Assembly (NCBI GenBank): GCA_963565915.1
Contig: OY751492.1
Coordinates: 2,914,001 to 2,978,000 of the forward strand
Reading direction: 5' to 3'
DNA from: Entoloma clypeatum
Taxonomy: Eukaryota > Basidiomycota > Agaricomycetes > Agaricales > Entolomataceae
DNA: 64,000 bases
Position numbers and translations under genes: made by a program. Below the pieces are notes generated by a model. It had not been told where the DNA came from. It saw only the letters and a list, made by a program, of their open reading frames with translations, and did not search any database. Shown here in pieces: positions 43,542 through 55,623 of the stretch (positions are counted from its first letter, which is position 1; each line of letters starts with the position of its first letter).

Positions 43542-45902
43542 TCACGTATCCAAGTTGTCCTCCTCCTCCGGCGAAGAACCACCACCACCATTACCATTGG
43601 AGTTGGCCTGGCCCTGAAGCTCGACAAGGCCAAATGAGGAACAGATATGGTGTTGCTCAATGAAAGATGTGATACCACGTTCACCATAATCTCCGATTCC
43701 GGTATCGCTGAATGGGTAAGAACTTGAAGTAAGTGTGGTGCTCGATCGGTGTTGAGAGACTTGGATTGAAACTTACCCTGCCTTGGAATGGGTCATGATA
43801 TCAAACAGAACAATCATGTTACAGCCATCAATCATCATCGGAGAACCTACAGATAACCTTGTGAATAATGTAGGATGGCTCAATTGAATTCAAATACCCT
43901 GGATGTCTGCGAGAACAATGTCTTGGTGACTCATTTCGTAGACAAAATGAGAGAATGCTGATATCGTGATTGCCAATTTGTCTGAACGCGGTGACGGATG
44001 AACGAGGGTACCGCTGAACTTCTGCACTGAGGTAGTTCGACGTGGTTCCACCAGCCAGACAGCAGTGTCTTCAACTGGTGGTAAATCTGATACAGACGAA
44101 GGCAATCCTAACTCCCGAATAAGAAATCCATCAGAGACGACAATGTCTAGGTGTTAGGGGTTTCTAAGAATGATAAAGCATACACGAAGCTAAATATCAA
44201 CGTACCCGTGACAATATCAATTCCACGCTTCTTCGCAAGATTTTTGAATGCCGACAGGAACCAAGCGACCATCTTGAGACATGTCAACTCTTGTTTCAAA
44301 GACAACTCATTTAAATCCGCAGATACTAAGTCATCAGTTGTGATATCGACAAATCGCTTCGCCACGAAGAGTTCGGAGCCAATGGCGAGCTAATATAGAT
44401 CACGGTCAGTAGTTCAAGAATATTTTGGGGATGCAGATCTCACTGTATGGACATGCTTTGTAGCACCTGATGCAAAGACATCTTTTCCTAAGATACCTTC
44501 GACATGTGGTGCATTCTCGACCCAGGAGATTTCGATGGCACCGGTTTTGTCATCACAGGTTGTACTTGCCTTGGCAAAGCAGACCATTGTACTGGACGAA
44601 GAATCTTTACCTCCCGCAGGGCGGGAGCTGGACGTAATACGGACGAAGGACGATTGAAGGATTCCTATATTTATTGAGAAGGTTATTTGGAGTTTAGGTT
44701 TTGAGTCATAGTTCACTTGCCTCCTGACGGTGCAATTGCCTGACGTTTTGTAGGAGCATTTCTCACGAGCGTGGATGTGGTTGTAGCACTGCGCTTGCGT
44801 GAGGGGAGGGAGGAATCAGTGTACTGATGTCGAATCTCGTTGCGTCGTTGGATGGAGTCGATGATGAGTCATAGAAATGAACAGGATTGGGAATACTTAC
44901 CGAAGCCTTGTCGATATAAAGTTCCAGCGCCATTGACAGCTGGTTGGGCCGAGCCTTCTGAGTTTTTCGATCACTAATGCTATAGAACGATGCCATATCT
45001 CCCATCATGTATTCTTTATAGACATTCCAGACTGTATCGTTCTGTGTTCCTGGGTGGAAAACCTTGTTCCCTGCCCAGCGGAGTTCAACTTCTCCCCTGA
45101 AAAAAGTTGTTCAATAAATTCAATGTGAAAATGCAAATATGAGACAATTATGAACCACAAAAGACTCATGCCTTCAGTCTTTTCCCAATGGCTAGCATTT
45201 AATGTTATAAGAGCATCATCAAGGACCTCTAGAGAATAGTCTTCCATGAATGACACAAGTAAGCGGCATAATCAAAACCAACATACCCAACAAGTACTTG
45301 TCCTTCGCCCATGATTTCGCCCACACCCCACAGTTCGGATCAGTTTGATTCTGGTCACGCCGGTTGGTGCTCTTCACGCGGCAAGCAATTGATATCATGA
45401 TACGGTTGTCGGCCGTTGAGCTACTACTTGCTTTTGCAGCAGTGAGTGTTGCAGTGTTGTGCTTGTTGAGGCGAGCATCCATTGCATTCCCTCGCGCCTT
45501 GCGTGCAGCGTCGATTGCGGTTTGTAATTCAAGCTCCGAGTTAGTACCATGACCATCTACAGATTGTATCATAAGTGTGAAGTGCAAAGAAGAATTGAAT
45601 CAACCACCAACCTAATGGTTTTGCAACGGAAATCGGCACTTGTTGGGAGCATTGTCCGCAGATGGTGGCGCTGAGATTCCTGAATGCAATTCCACAGCTT
45701 TTACACTGTCGGAAACCCTAGGCACAATTAACGCCAGTTATTAGAGATTGGGGACGACCCGTACCTTCCATTCCTCATATTGCATGGAATCGGTTGGTAA
45801 AGTCGACAGTTTGTGACACTTAGCACACAAACCGGGATTGGATTTGTTGATAAAGAGGCTGCCACAGCCGTCGCCATCAGCATAGCAGAGTTTTGGGTCC
45901 AT
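43542..45902 (-). CDS. Alpha-type protein kinase with N-terminal zinc finger
   Basis: Start MDPKLCYADGDGCGSLF at 45902 opens a cysteine-rich module: C-x7-C-x12-C-x2-C, then CKSCGIAFRNLSATICGQC. A basic alanine/serine-rich linker follows. The alpha-kinase domain is recognised from FSHFVYEMSHQDIVLADIQG (the metal-binding aspartate region) and the C-terminal DTGIGDYGERGITSFIEQHH. About ten short exons; several boundaries are unresolved. Alpha-kinases phosphorylate Ser/Thr in helical targets and are strongly expanded in agaricomycetes; the substrate is unknown. The end SSPEEEDNLDT with TGA at 43542-43544 fixes the stop. Confidence 0.8.
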
Positions 45903-46389
45903 AAGCAGTGAGTAGACGTGTAGGCAATGGTGGGAGAAGAATAGAATTGTCGTGGGGATTGGGCAGTTGTTGTATGAAACAACTGGCGGCACATCTCTTA
46001 TATCATGTCGGATGGCTCACCTACGGCTTGACTTTGTCAAATATACATCGTCTCTGGACTACGTTTCAGAAGCATCTGGCACCTGTTCGGTGTCAAGTGA
46101 GTCAATAGGTATTGGGTAGTGATTCGCAGAAGTTGCAAAAACATACCTCGCAATTTCGAACATGTGGTCATTGAGTCCCCAAGGACAGTGGATCAAGACG
46201 GGAACGAGGAAGTCCGTTATTCGGTGTTCCCTCTGAACACACTGGAATCATGGTATATTTCATTCAAGGCTTCTTCGACAACGGGAATCCCCCAAAAGCA
46301 TGCGAGAAGGCCCAAGGGCTGGATTATATTGTGGTTGCTATATGTAAAACAGTAGAATGGCTGCTTAATTGACGTCAGCCAAACCGAGA

Positions 46390-47195
46390 AAAAAATGGAG
46401 TACCAAGGAATGACTCACACCTCAATTATGTGTTGATGTTGGTAAAACTATAAGGTACGAGATGCTTCCAGGGAGCATGCTCAACATGCCCCACCTCAGA
46501 GACCACCCAGGCTACCTTCAAATCTGTTCCTAAATTGGTGACGTGGCGATAGCACTCTGGAATCAAGACTGGTGGGTCTGGACCTAGTCGTGTCACAAAG
46601 AACCTGTAGTAAGTAATCGCATAATGGCTCGTACGTTGTTCCTGGATCCACTTTCAAGAATCGCCTCTATCGTTCTCCTCGCCTCGAGGGAAGCCATGCC
46701 ACTCTGCAGGCCGCATTACAAGCAAGCGCGTCAGTATTGCCTCGACCCTGGTGACAAACCGAATCACAATTGACATGACTCGAGTTCTTGCTGTTACTAC
46801 GACTCTCAGCACGATTCAACAGAACATCATTACACTCACCTGCAATGGGGAAATGGGAAGTTCAAACAATCATCGAGAAGTTTGCTGAACATGTGAATTT
46901 CGCCACCATCATCCCTCTCATATATAACAATTTCCTCAGCACTCAGCAGGAAGCCGAATCGAAGACGGAGGGCAAGGAAATGCCACTGCAGCCAGTGCAG
47001 TAGCAATGGTGGGCCGTAATCGATGCCATTAGTCATTGTCGGAAGTCGAACGTCGAATTGCAAATCAGCCGTGGAGTTCCCGCCAACCTTAACACAGGCC
47101 TGGAGACCTAGAACGCGCCTGAACTCACACACTGCCAATAATTGTTGAAATAACTCAGATATTACCTGTTGAGAAGAGTGCTCCGACATTTTCAC
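46390..47195 (-). CDS. Hypothetical protein, poorly resolved multi-exon gene
   Basis: Not recognised. A long frame from 47195 reads MKMSEHSSQQVISELFQQLL and LQACVKVGGNSTADLQFDV. Further coding-looking pieces follow on the same strand: MASLEARRTIEAILESG, then across a GTACGAG...CTACAG intron FFVTRLGPDPPVLIPECYRH and VSEVGHVEHAPWKHLVPYS to a stop. Exon limits between these are uncertain, and the gene could be a pseudogene. A piece left of 46390 (FWGIPVVEEALNEIYHDSS) may belong to it or to another remnant. Confidence 0.4.
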
Positions 47196-48042
47196 ACCCG
47201 CCCATCACATGCATCACATGTCATGAGGGGCAATCAACACCCATCAACAAAACTTTCCCTGATCGGGCACTGCCGCGCCCTGTTGCTCGGCTACTGCGCG
47301 CCCGCTGCCATGCACGATGATCTCAATAATTTCACCATCCCTTCATCTTTTTACATAGTTTCTTCTTTGTATCCCAAGGTACTATCAATATATAGTGTTT
47401 CTTTGAGGTAGATAACCCTACAATGGCCCTGTAGGCTGTCTATGAGATATATAGTATAGATAGAGCATCTTGTCATCCCTCATCATCAGAGGGCTCTGAT
47501 CATTGTTTCTATGGCACATAACTGATGTAATATAGAGAGAGTACACGTGGGAAGAGGTAGAGGAAGATAGAAGGAGAACCAGCCCTCAAAAAAGCGCACA
47601 TCTGAGGAGGAGGAGAACTACCTTCCCAGCAATATAGATGTGGCCAGAATGCATCTCCAACAGTCCCCAGCAATGTATGGTCCTCTGATGAATATATAGG
47701 CCTGTGCCTTGAGTTGAAGTGAGTGACAAATGCATAAAGGTCATAGTGGGGCAGGAGGAGAACATACCTGCTGGAAGGTGATCTGGGCAGTATCTCCATA
47801 GGTCCTATCGGTGAAAAAGGCCTGTATATGCATAGGATTAGGGCTACAGTGTCATATATGCCTCGGAGCGATGGGGAGATGGTGAAAAAATCGAATATGT
47901 AGATTGGTGTAGGTGCTTACCTAGGCATGGCATACAGTGATTCCGTGGGCTCATGTGGTCGGGGACCACCCTAGATAATGTTCCTACATGTAAGGGGGCC
48001 TCCAAGCGCTGGTAGCGCCGCCTGTGGAAGCGATGGATGGGG
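47196..48042. other. Gene-free stretch
   Basis: No supported gene. The sequence has AT-rich tracts (CTATGAGATATATAGTATAG) and an open frame at 47509-47799 on the minus strand without recognisable features, left uncalled. Confidence 0.6.
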
Positions 48043-48477
48043 TGTTAATGGTGAATGTAAGGAGGTGATGGAGAAATGATGTATTTCTCACCTACCATCA
48101 GATCAAACCATTGGATATTCATATGAAGGGTCGGAAAATATACCAGGGATGGTGTAGGGCAGTCCTCAAGTGGTCCGAAGGGATTGGGAGAGTTGAGGAA
48201 GTCAGGGGGCAGGATATGGTCGTCGGAACGCAACATGACATAGTGAACAAACAATTGCCTAAGCAGGATTCAACCACACCTCCTGCCCCAACCGTGACAA
48301 CTATATCTCATCCTCCAGCTTCAACAATTCTCCAAATCCCTTCGGACCACTTGAGGACTGCCCTACACCATCCCTGGTATATTTTCCGACCCTTCATATG
48401 AATATCCAATGGTTTGATCTGGTGGTAGGTGAGAAATACATCATTTCTCCATCACCTCCTTACATTCACCATTAACA
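48043..48477. repeat. 435 bp hairpin: two 155 bp inverted arms around a 125 bp loop
   Basis: 48043-48197 and 48323-48477 are reverse complements with about four mismatches, starting TGTTAATGGTGAATG and ending CATTCACCATTAACA. Positions pair as p and 96520-p. Near the loop the pairing fades with small indels. There is no clear target duplication. A transcript from either strand would fold into a long, nearly perfect stem. Confidence 0.92.
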
Positions 48478-48956
48478 TGGCGAAACGGGGCGGTCAGAGT
48501 GAAATTCAATTTTCTCACGATTTTCGTGCCATCAGAGGTCAAAATCGAATCCAGAATCGCAACAAGAAAATCGGCGAAAATCGACCGAAAATCGCCCACT
48601 CTGACTCCCCCTATTTATCACGATCACTTCTAACACCCACGAAATATACATAATAACTTTGACAAGTGATTCTGGAGGTGGAAGCCACTTTGCATAATAA
48701 ACAACGAGGGTATGACCCGTGCCGTATGGCGCGGAGTGTGATGCATCATACGGCATGGAGGGACTATATATTATTATTTAGTTGCACCCCCCTCCGGGGG
48801 GTGGGGGAGGGTGGAGATGGTATTAATTCTCCTCATTCATTGAAATAATGGTCTATCTACAATATTTAGTTGCACCCCCCACCCCCTGAATTATGTGTAA
48901 ATTATTCATCTATGACAGAGTCCGGTTATTATAGGCTGTCAGAATAGTAATTGTAC
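48478..48956. other. Helitron 3' flank with candidate terminus
   Basis: Contains 48490-48612, bounded by short inverted GTCAGAGTG repeats. At 48704-48734 begins a copy of the sequence that also lies right of the Helitron at 55565-55595, with a 12 bp imperfect stem (48717-48728 and 48747-48758). Two TTAGTTGCACCCCCC motifs (from 48778 and 48866) read on the minus strand as G-rich sequence ending in CTAA, the first directly after a CCCCCCGGAGGGGGG hairpin, as expected of a Helitron 3' end. Confidence 0.55.
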
Positions 48957-51900
48957 TCACAATATTAGACCACTGAAAACATCTCTGTATACAATATTTG
49001 CAGTTTTTCTATCTTCATTGCCTGCTGGGAGCAAAACTTTGATGCGATCACCGGAAGTACATCGTGACAATGCGACATAGAGTTGCCCATGAGAAAAGAC
49101 AGGTGTGCGCAGATCAAGTCCTACATTTTTGACTGACTGGCCTTGGGATTTGTTGATTGTCATTGCAAATGCAAGACGGACAGGAAATTGTCTTCGTCTG
49201 AGTGGAATAGGAAGTGTTTCTGCAGATGGTTCCAAAGTAATTCTTGGAATCAATGCCAGTTGTCCTGCAAACTTTTGATCACCACTAATGATTCTACATT
49301 TCAGAACACGTTGACCAACAGCAAGAACTATTAAACGTGTTCCATTGCAAAGACCTTTGGATGCTTCCAGATTACGAAGAACCATGAGGGGACATCCAGT
49401 TTTCATTGTGAGTTTTGAAAGTGGTAAACCACTTGCTTTGAGTGAATTGAGAAATTCCACAGGATATGGCTGATTTGTTCCATTATCATCAAGGTTGACA
49501 GAATCTGCACTCAACATAACATGCTTCTCACGATTGGGATAAATTGTATCAAGTATAACATCATTAATAGCATCAACATCATTGTTTTTGGGAGACAAAA
49601 TTGTTCTGTCCAAGAAGTACTGATCTTCTTTATCATTGTCTCCAGAGATGTTTGGATATGTTGATGCAATAAGATTGTCAAGTGTATTATCTGTGAAGCA
49701 CATTTGCTCAGGTAATTGCACAGTATCTTGATTATCACTACCGGTTCCAGCTCCAATATTCAGCAGCCAAGCAGCATGTCTGTCACTGTCGGGAGTTCTG
49801 TCCAAGCGCATATTTTGTGTCAGATAGTGGACTTCCACCTGTCCCCAGAGATTGCCTTTGCAAAGAGAGGCATTGACAATTTGTTCTCTAGTTCCTTGAG
49901 GTACTACAGGAAGTGTTTGTCGAAAGTCACCACCAAAGACTACTGTTATTCCTCCAAAAGATGCATTGGGTTTGTCTAACAGATCTCTAAGACCCCGATC
50001 AACAGCATCAATAGCATACTTGTGTTGCATTGGAACTTCATCCCAGATAATAACTTTTGTCTTTTGTAAAACCTCATAGATTGGTAGACTGCGTTTGAGT
50101 GATGCGACAGATGTTTCATTGATGTGAATGGGTATTTTGAACCTTGAGTGTGCAGTTCGACCACCCTCAAGAAGCAATGCAGCAATGCCAGAGGATGCAA
50201 CACACAATGCAACACCACCTTCCTCAGATCTAACTGTGGCAGCAATTGTATTACACAAAAAGGTTTTTCCACCACCACCACCACTGTGGATAAAAAGCAT
50301 TTTTCCCAGGTTATTATTGACAGAATCGAGTACAGCATTATAAACAGATCGTTGTTCATTATTAAAAGACTGACAATTTCTTTCCACCAACTGAATGAGT
50401 TCATCATGATCATAGTCTAATTGTTCATGCAGTAGATAATTGTTGGAGAGATGTTGATTCCAGTCATTTCTAACAGGCAATGGCATGGGTGGAAAATCCT
50501 TCAAAGTTTTGCCAGACTTCATGAGAATATTGTTCAATAGATATAGTCCATAATCATAAATTTCATCTTCTGATAAATCATAGTTTGGAAGCATTCTTTC
50601 CAGTCTAACTCTCAGATCATCACATATATCAAGCTTGAATTTATCCCATAGAATATCTGGTTGAGCAGGAAAGCAGTTCAATAGTATAATAGCAAACAAT
50701 GATCTGAGTGATGAGCCAGGCTGCATCTGTGTAGCCTCTCTCAAACACTGTTCCCACTCATAATCGTCTTCCAATAACCCACGCTGCAGACAGACAGCTT
50801 TAAAAGAATCAAATGTCTCTCCATTGAAAGTACGCAGATATTGGAAAGAAGTAGCTCCAGGAATAACAGTCAATAATAGTCTTAGATAAAACCGCTCTCC
50901 TTGAGCAGGAGATGCAAAGTACATGCGTCCAATAGCAGGTGGACTCCTAGTCCGAAGTGTCCACTTTTTGGTTTTTTTATTAAAAGAATATTTTTTAGGA
51001 AAATCTTGATAAAGAATCTGCCGTGCTTCTATATTATTATCATCAGCATTTATTTTGAACCATGCAGTCAGTTGAGTTTCATTGATATTTCTCCGTGATA
51101 AAACCTCATCAATAGTATCTTCTTCATTATAATAAACCAACTGTTGGTTTGGCAAATGAACAGGCAAACGATACACAGCTGGTGATTCAGAGTGCATGGA
51201 AAATTCAAAGATGCGCCAGCATGCTTCAGATGCAGATATATAACGTGCATCAAGAAATTCCTTGATTTCATCTCTTTGAGCTCCAGATGAGAGTTCAATA
51301 GTAGTTTTATCAAAGCCTTTATAGATGTACTTGTGAATATACTTGACAGCATGAATAGAAGCACAGATTTCAACATTGATGTGACATCTGTATTTGGCAG
51401 ACAGATAAGGGTTGTATGGTACCACATCTCTGATAAGACCAATATTAGCATAGGATCTTGTTTGAAAGCAAAAAGGTACATACTTGTTGGTATAGATATA
51501 ATCACCCTTTTGAAAGTGAACACCATTATCACGTCTTCTGTATTTTGGATAGCCATCATCTCCATATAGTGTAGTTGGCTGATAAGACTTTGGAAAGTCT
51601 TTTCTGCATTTGTTATTTATCATACATCGTTCACTGCAGGGACCATGAACCATAGACTTTGTTACAACATCATATAGTATTGGATGTTCATTCTTGTCAG
51701 GAATCTCAGCACAGACAATACGATCCACATCTTCAGCACTTCTAATTTTGCAACTCTCATCAAGGAAGATTAGCAGATGCATATGAGGAAGACCTCTTTT
51801 CTGAAATTCAATTGTATGAACCATAGCAGCAACCTTTCCAAAGACACGACCTTCTTTTATTTCTTTCAACAAAGCATTCTTTTTTTCTTCAAACACACAC

Positions 51901-54780
51901 ACAACAATATCTGGTCTATCAGAAACAGTTTGTTTTCTTCCATTCGGATTTGTGAGAAGATTTTCCAGAATCTCAGGCCAAGATGGATCAGCAGTCATAG
52001 TCAAGAAGATATCAGGCTTGCTAAAAGCCCGGCAGATTGCCATAGAATCTTGAAATAGCTGCTGCATATGTCGTTCACTTCCAATAAAAGAAGATGGAAG
52101 AATGATACGCTGGCCATGATTAGCAAGGTCAAACTCAGCATTTGTGTCATTCCGAACCACATCCTGAAGGCCTTGATAAACTTCAGCTCTTATTTTTTTC
52201 TGATTGTGTCTAGTCCAGTTCAATAGGTTCTGTTGAGTAGAAGCCCAAGCATCAACAACAAACTGCTGAAGTAGCTTTGATCCCCAGAACAATGGAGGTA
52301 GATCTCTGATATTGACTTCTCTGTAATGTATACGATGTGCATAGTAGCATCTTTCACTAACAAATTTACATCTGACTTTTCCATCAGGGCCAGGATATGA
52401 TGGAATAGCAGGAAACCATCCATTTTCACCATAGGGAAATAACAAAACATAATGCAGAGAGGCGTAAGATTTATGAAGATGACTGATCCGGTGCAGAGCT
52501 CCATCTTTTAGACGAAGAACAATATCTCTGTGATTGGAATATTCTTGAGTTCCATCTCCTGGTATCAAGACAGCTATTTCATCTTGAGCAGTTACATCAT
52601 TGTATCTTCTTTGATCACCCCAGTCAGATCGGAGTACCATCTGAAAATTCTGCTGTTGTTCAGCAGGTTCTTCACGTATTCTCTGGATAGCTTGTTGATA
52701 CAGTTGAATATAAGGATGAACATTAAGCAGCATGGCCTGAAGATCAGCCACAACTTCAGATCTTAGATTGGGATTTCTTCCCATGCGTATTTGTTGTTGA
52801 ACAGCAGGATCATTTATATATATTTGAGCATATCTTGGTACTTCACCTTCTTGTGGTAATAGAGTACCACATCGATGATGAAGTTCACCATTTATACGAA
52901 AAGTATATGGTGCAGGTGCACCGGCAGTAGAAAGAACAGAATGGTCAATGTTAACCCCCAGAGAAGTAAATGCAAATGCTGCATTGTATTGGCGGATATT
53001 TTCTATAAAATGTGCAGAGTATTCATGTGAGCCAGAAAACAGTCTCCAAAGTTCAGGTGGTGGTGGTCTCAGAGGAGTAAGCTTTACTTGGCCTTGAAGA
53101 CAACATATGCCAAACTTTGGATTATTCTTGGTTGACTTTGAGAGTTTTTCAGAATCAAAATGTAGAGCATTGCAGTGAGAGCATTCAATATTCATAGGAC
53201 CCAGATAATGAGGCTCAGGCTCTGGTGATCTGTATGGACCATAACCCAAAGGTATAGTCTGTCTGTTATTTCTCTGAGGCTGATTCTGTTGAGGCTGTTG
53301 TTGATAAGGGGCCAATGCAGGTGCAGCAGAGATATTTTGATTTTGATTGATTATCTCCTCCTCCTCCTCCTCCTCCTCATTATCTTCCTGCTGAGCTCGC
53401 TCTTGTTCTCGTCTGTTTATACGCTCTAGTCTGGCAAGATCATCTTGAAGAGCCTGCTGTCTCTCTAGTTCTTCTTGTTCTTGTTGTGCCAGTCGTCGAT
53501 CTTCTTCTATTTGTCTTTGACATGGATCAACATCATCATCAAGTTCTGCTTGTCGTTCAGCTTCCAGCTGTCGCACATAAGCCATATATCTCTGAGCAGC
53601 ATCAGCATTTCGTAGTTGTCTGTCTGGATCCTCATCCATCCGGGCAAGACGTCTCATTTCTTCTGCCAATATATTATTGGTTTCTCTTCTTTCAGCTGCC
53701 AGTTGAGCCTCAAGTTGTTGTCTTTCAGCCAGTGCCAAGCGTCATTGTTGCTGTTCAACCTCTAACTGAGCATCAAGCCTTGCCTGTTCATCTGCCCTGA
53801 TCTGTTCCTGTTGAAGAATTTCTGCCTGCATTTGCTCTTGTCTCTCCTGCTCTTGTCTTTGAATCTGTTTCTGCTGCTGAAGTTCAGCCAGCAAATGTGC
53901 ATGCAAATATGCTTGCATATCATTCTGGTGTCTCCTATGTTCTTCTTCTCTTCTTCTGATATTCTCCTGTTGCAGAGCTTCAGCCTGCAGTTCCATTTGT
54001 CTTTGACGCTCTTCTCTTTCAATACGAATCTGTTCTAACTGGTTTGTTATAGCTCTATGATTTGCAGCAAGCTCCCGATGAGCAATCTGACCACAGTGAA
54101 GATTATTCCATGCAGGATTGGCCTGATTCCCTGATAAATGATGAAGAGGTCCAATAGGTGGTCTAGTACCTCTTCTAGTTGAACGTGCAGGCAGAGATGG
54201 AACAATAGGAATAGGATTTTCTAGAGGTCTATCCCAGTTCTCAGGCAACTGCACCTGAGGTATATCATCAACAGAAATAACAGACTGAACTGCAGGCTGT
54301 ACTTGTAGTATACTGTTCTCAGATAGTCTCTGATAATTTATCCCAGATGGCAAGTTGAGTATCATAAAAGGATCATCTATAGCAGCAGCAGCAGATATTC
54401 CAGACATAGCAACAGAAGGTCCAGAAATAGCAGGCATAGCAGCAGAAGACCCAGCAACAGAAGCAATAGGATTGGTGTTAGACAATCCATGAACAGGTGG
54501 AACATACACCTGCGGAATATTAGCAGCAAGCATAGATCCAAAATTGAGGAGAGGAGCAGCATCAACAGCTGGTGTAGAACGTCCACTGCGGCTACGACGA
54601 TGATCAGGATCAGTCATCTGGTTACGACGCAGACGGTCAGTCAATCGTGCACTATGGCGTGCACTCTCGGGAGTTGATGGGGATGTGGGACGGTGAGGAG
54701 TGGCAGGGGGAGTAGTAGAAGTGGACCTAAGACAGTCAGTTTAATCAGAAATGATAGAAATATACATCACTCACATGTTT
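48957..54780 (-). pseudogene. Helitron Rep-helicase, one in-frame stop
   Basis: A single frame of about 1,930 residues on the minus strand, split only by TGA at 53739-53741 (EVEQQQ-stop-RLALAERQQ). The N-terminal part is low-complexity Q/E/R-rich and coiled-coil-like. Next comes a zinc-finger-like CSHC...CC segment, then the Rep nuclease with the HUH motif GLPHMHLLIF (near residue 650 of the downstream frame) and the tyrosine motif VKYIHKYIYKG (near 800). The PIF1-type helicase has Walker A SGGGGGKT (near 1150), VIIWDEVPMQ, VFGGDFRQTLPVV and a C-terminal MTINKSQGQSVKNVG...YVALSRC. The first codon may be split by an intron (AT, GTGAGTG...CTTAG, G at about 54724-54770). Rolling-circle transposition would need the missing read-through. 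Confidence 0.9.
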
Positions 54781-54814
54781 GATGAAATTTTTCTTAAAAT
54801 CTGTTCAAAATATA

Positions 54815-55290
54815 TAACGTCACCTTGAAGATTGAAGATTCAATACTCAGAATGCCCTAGATCAGAAAAAAAATCAGCTTATATGATGACAGATTGGCTA
54901 AAAGGAGTTAAAACCTGGTTTAATGACTGAAAACAGTTAGAAAAATGGCTTATAATATGATGCTATGCATAACCCACCTTGTCTGAATAGCAAGAATAGT
55001 GAGTCAATACTCAAAAAGTCCTATATCAACAAAGATCAGCTTATCTGATGATAGATCACCTCAAAACAACCAAAACCTGGTTAAATGGCTGAAAAAAGTC
55101 AGTCAAATGGCTTGTAATATACTCCAAAGCACTACTTACCTTTGAATAATTTGCAAGAATGATGATTCCAACCTCCCAGAACCCTGTAGCAGCAAAGATC
55201 AGCTCATCTGATAGTAGATCAACACAGATCAGCCATTACAATGAGAAAGCCTGCTTAAATGAGTGATAGAAGTCAGCCAAATGATTGATG
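54815..55290. repeat. Three degenerate tandem copies of about 155 bp
   Basis: Each copy has the order AAGATCAGCTTATCTGATGA, then AAAACCTGGTTAAATG, CTGAAAAAAGTCAG and AATGGCTTGTAATAT. The copies start near 54815, 54985 and 55145 and diverge by roughly a quarter. They sit directly upstream of the Helitron reading frame, in its promoter or 5' region. Confidence 0.75.
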
Positions 55291-55433
55291 CATGGCCAAT
55301 ACATCACACACAATGTGTTTTGTCCAATGTTGAGGGAAGAGATGGGTGGGGAGCAAAGAAATGTGGAAGGTGAGGAACAGAGGTGCGCTTTTGCTTACAT
55401 AATTTTGATGAATTGATGATGGAGCCTTCGCCC

Positions 55434-55570
55434 TCGGACAGTACATGGGAGGGATTTTGCTTAAGTAAGACTTACCAATCCTGACTCAGCTTACTAAGAT
55501 TCATCAATCTTAGTCAGTTCTGACCAATCTTAGTCATCGACCCCCCCCCTCCCACTTGTTATAGACGAGG
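55434..55570. repeat. 137 bp direct repeat, copy 1
   Basis: From CGGACAGTACATGGGAGGG to CCCACTTGTTATAGACGAG; copy 2 is 56510-56645. After the shared TATAGACGAG the two copies continue differently, which marks an element boundary. Confidence 0.9.
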
Positions 55571-55623
55571 GTATGACCCGTGCCGTATGGCGCGGGCGTG
55601 AGAAAATGCGCCATACGGCACGG
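55565..55623. repeat. Helitron-flank repeat with a 16 bp perfect hairpin
   Basis: ACGAGGGTATGACCCGTGCC at 55565 also occurs at 48704, in the same orientation. CCGTGCCGTATGGCGC (55578-55593) pairs perfectly with 55608-55623 around a 14-base loop. It is likely to be a terminal hairpin of the Helitron or of a related non-autonomous copy. Confidence 0.75.

Noticed and set aside
48429..48653. Short frame MRNTSFLHHLL
   Set aside because: Half of it lies in the arm of the hairpin repeat.
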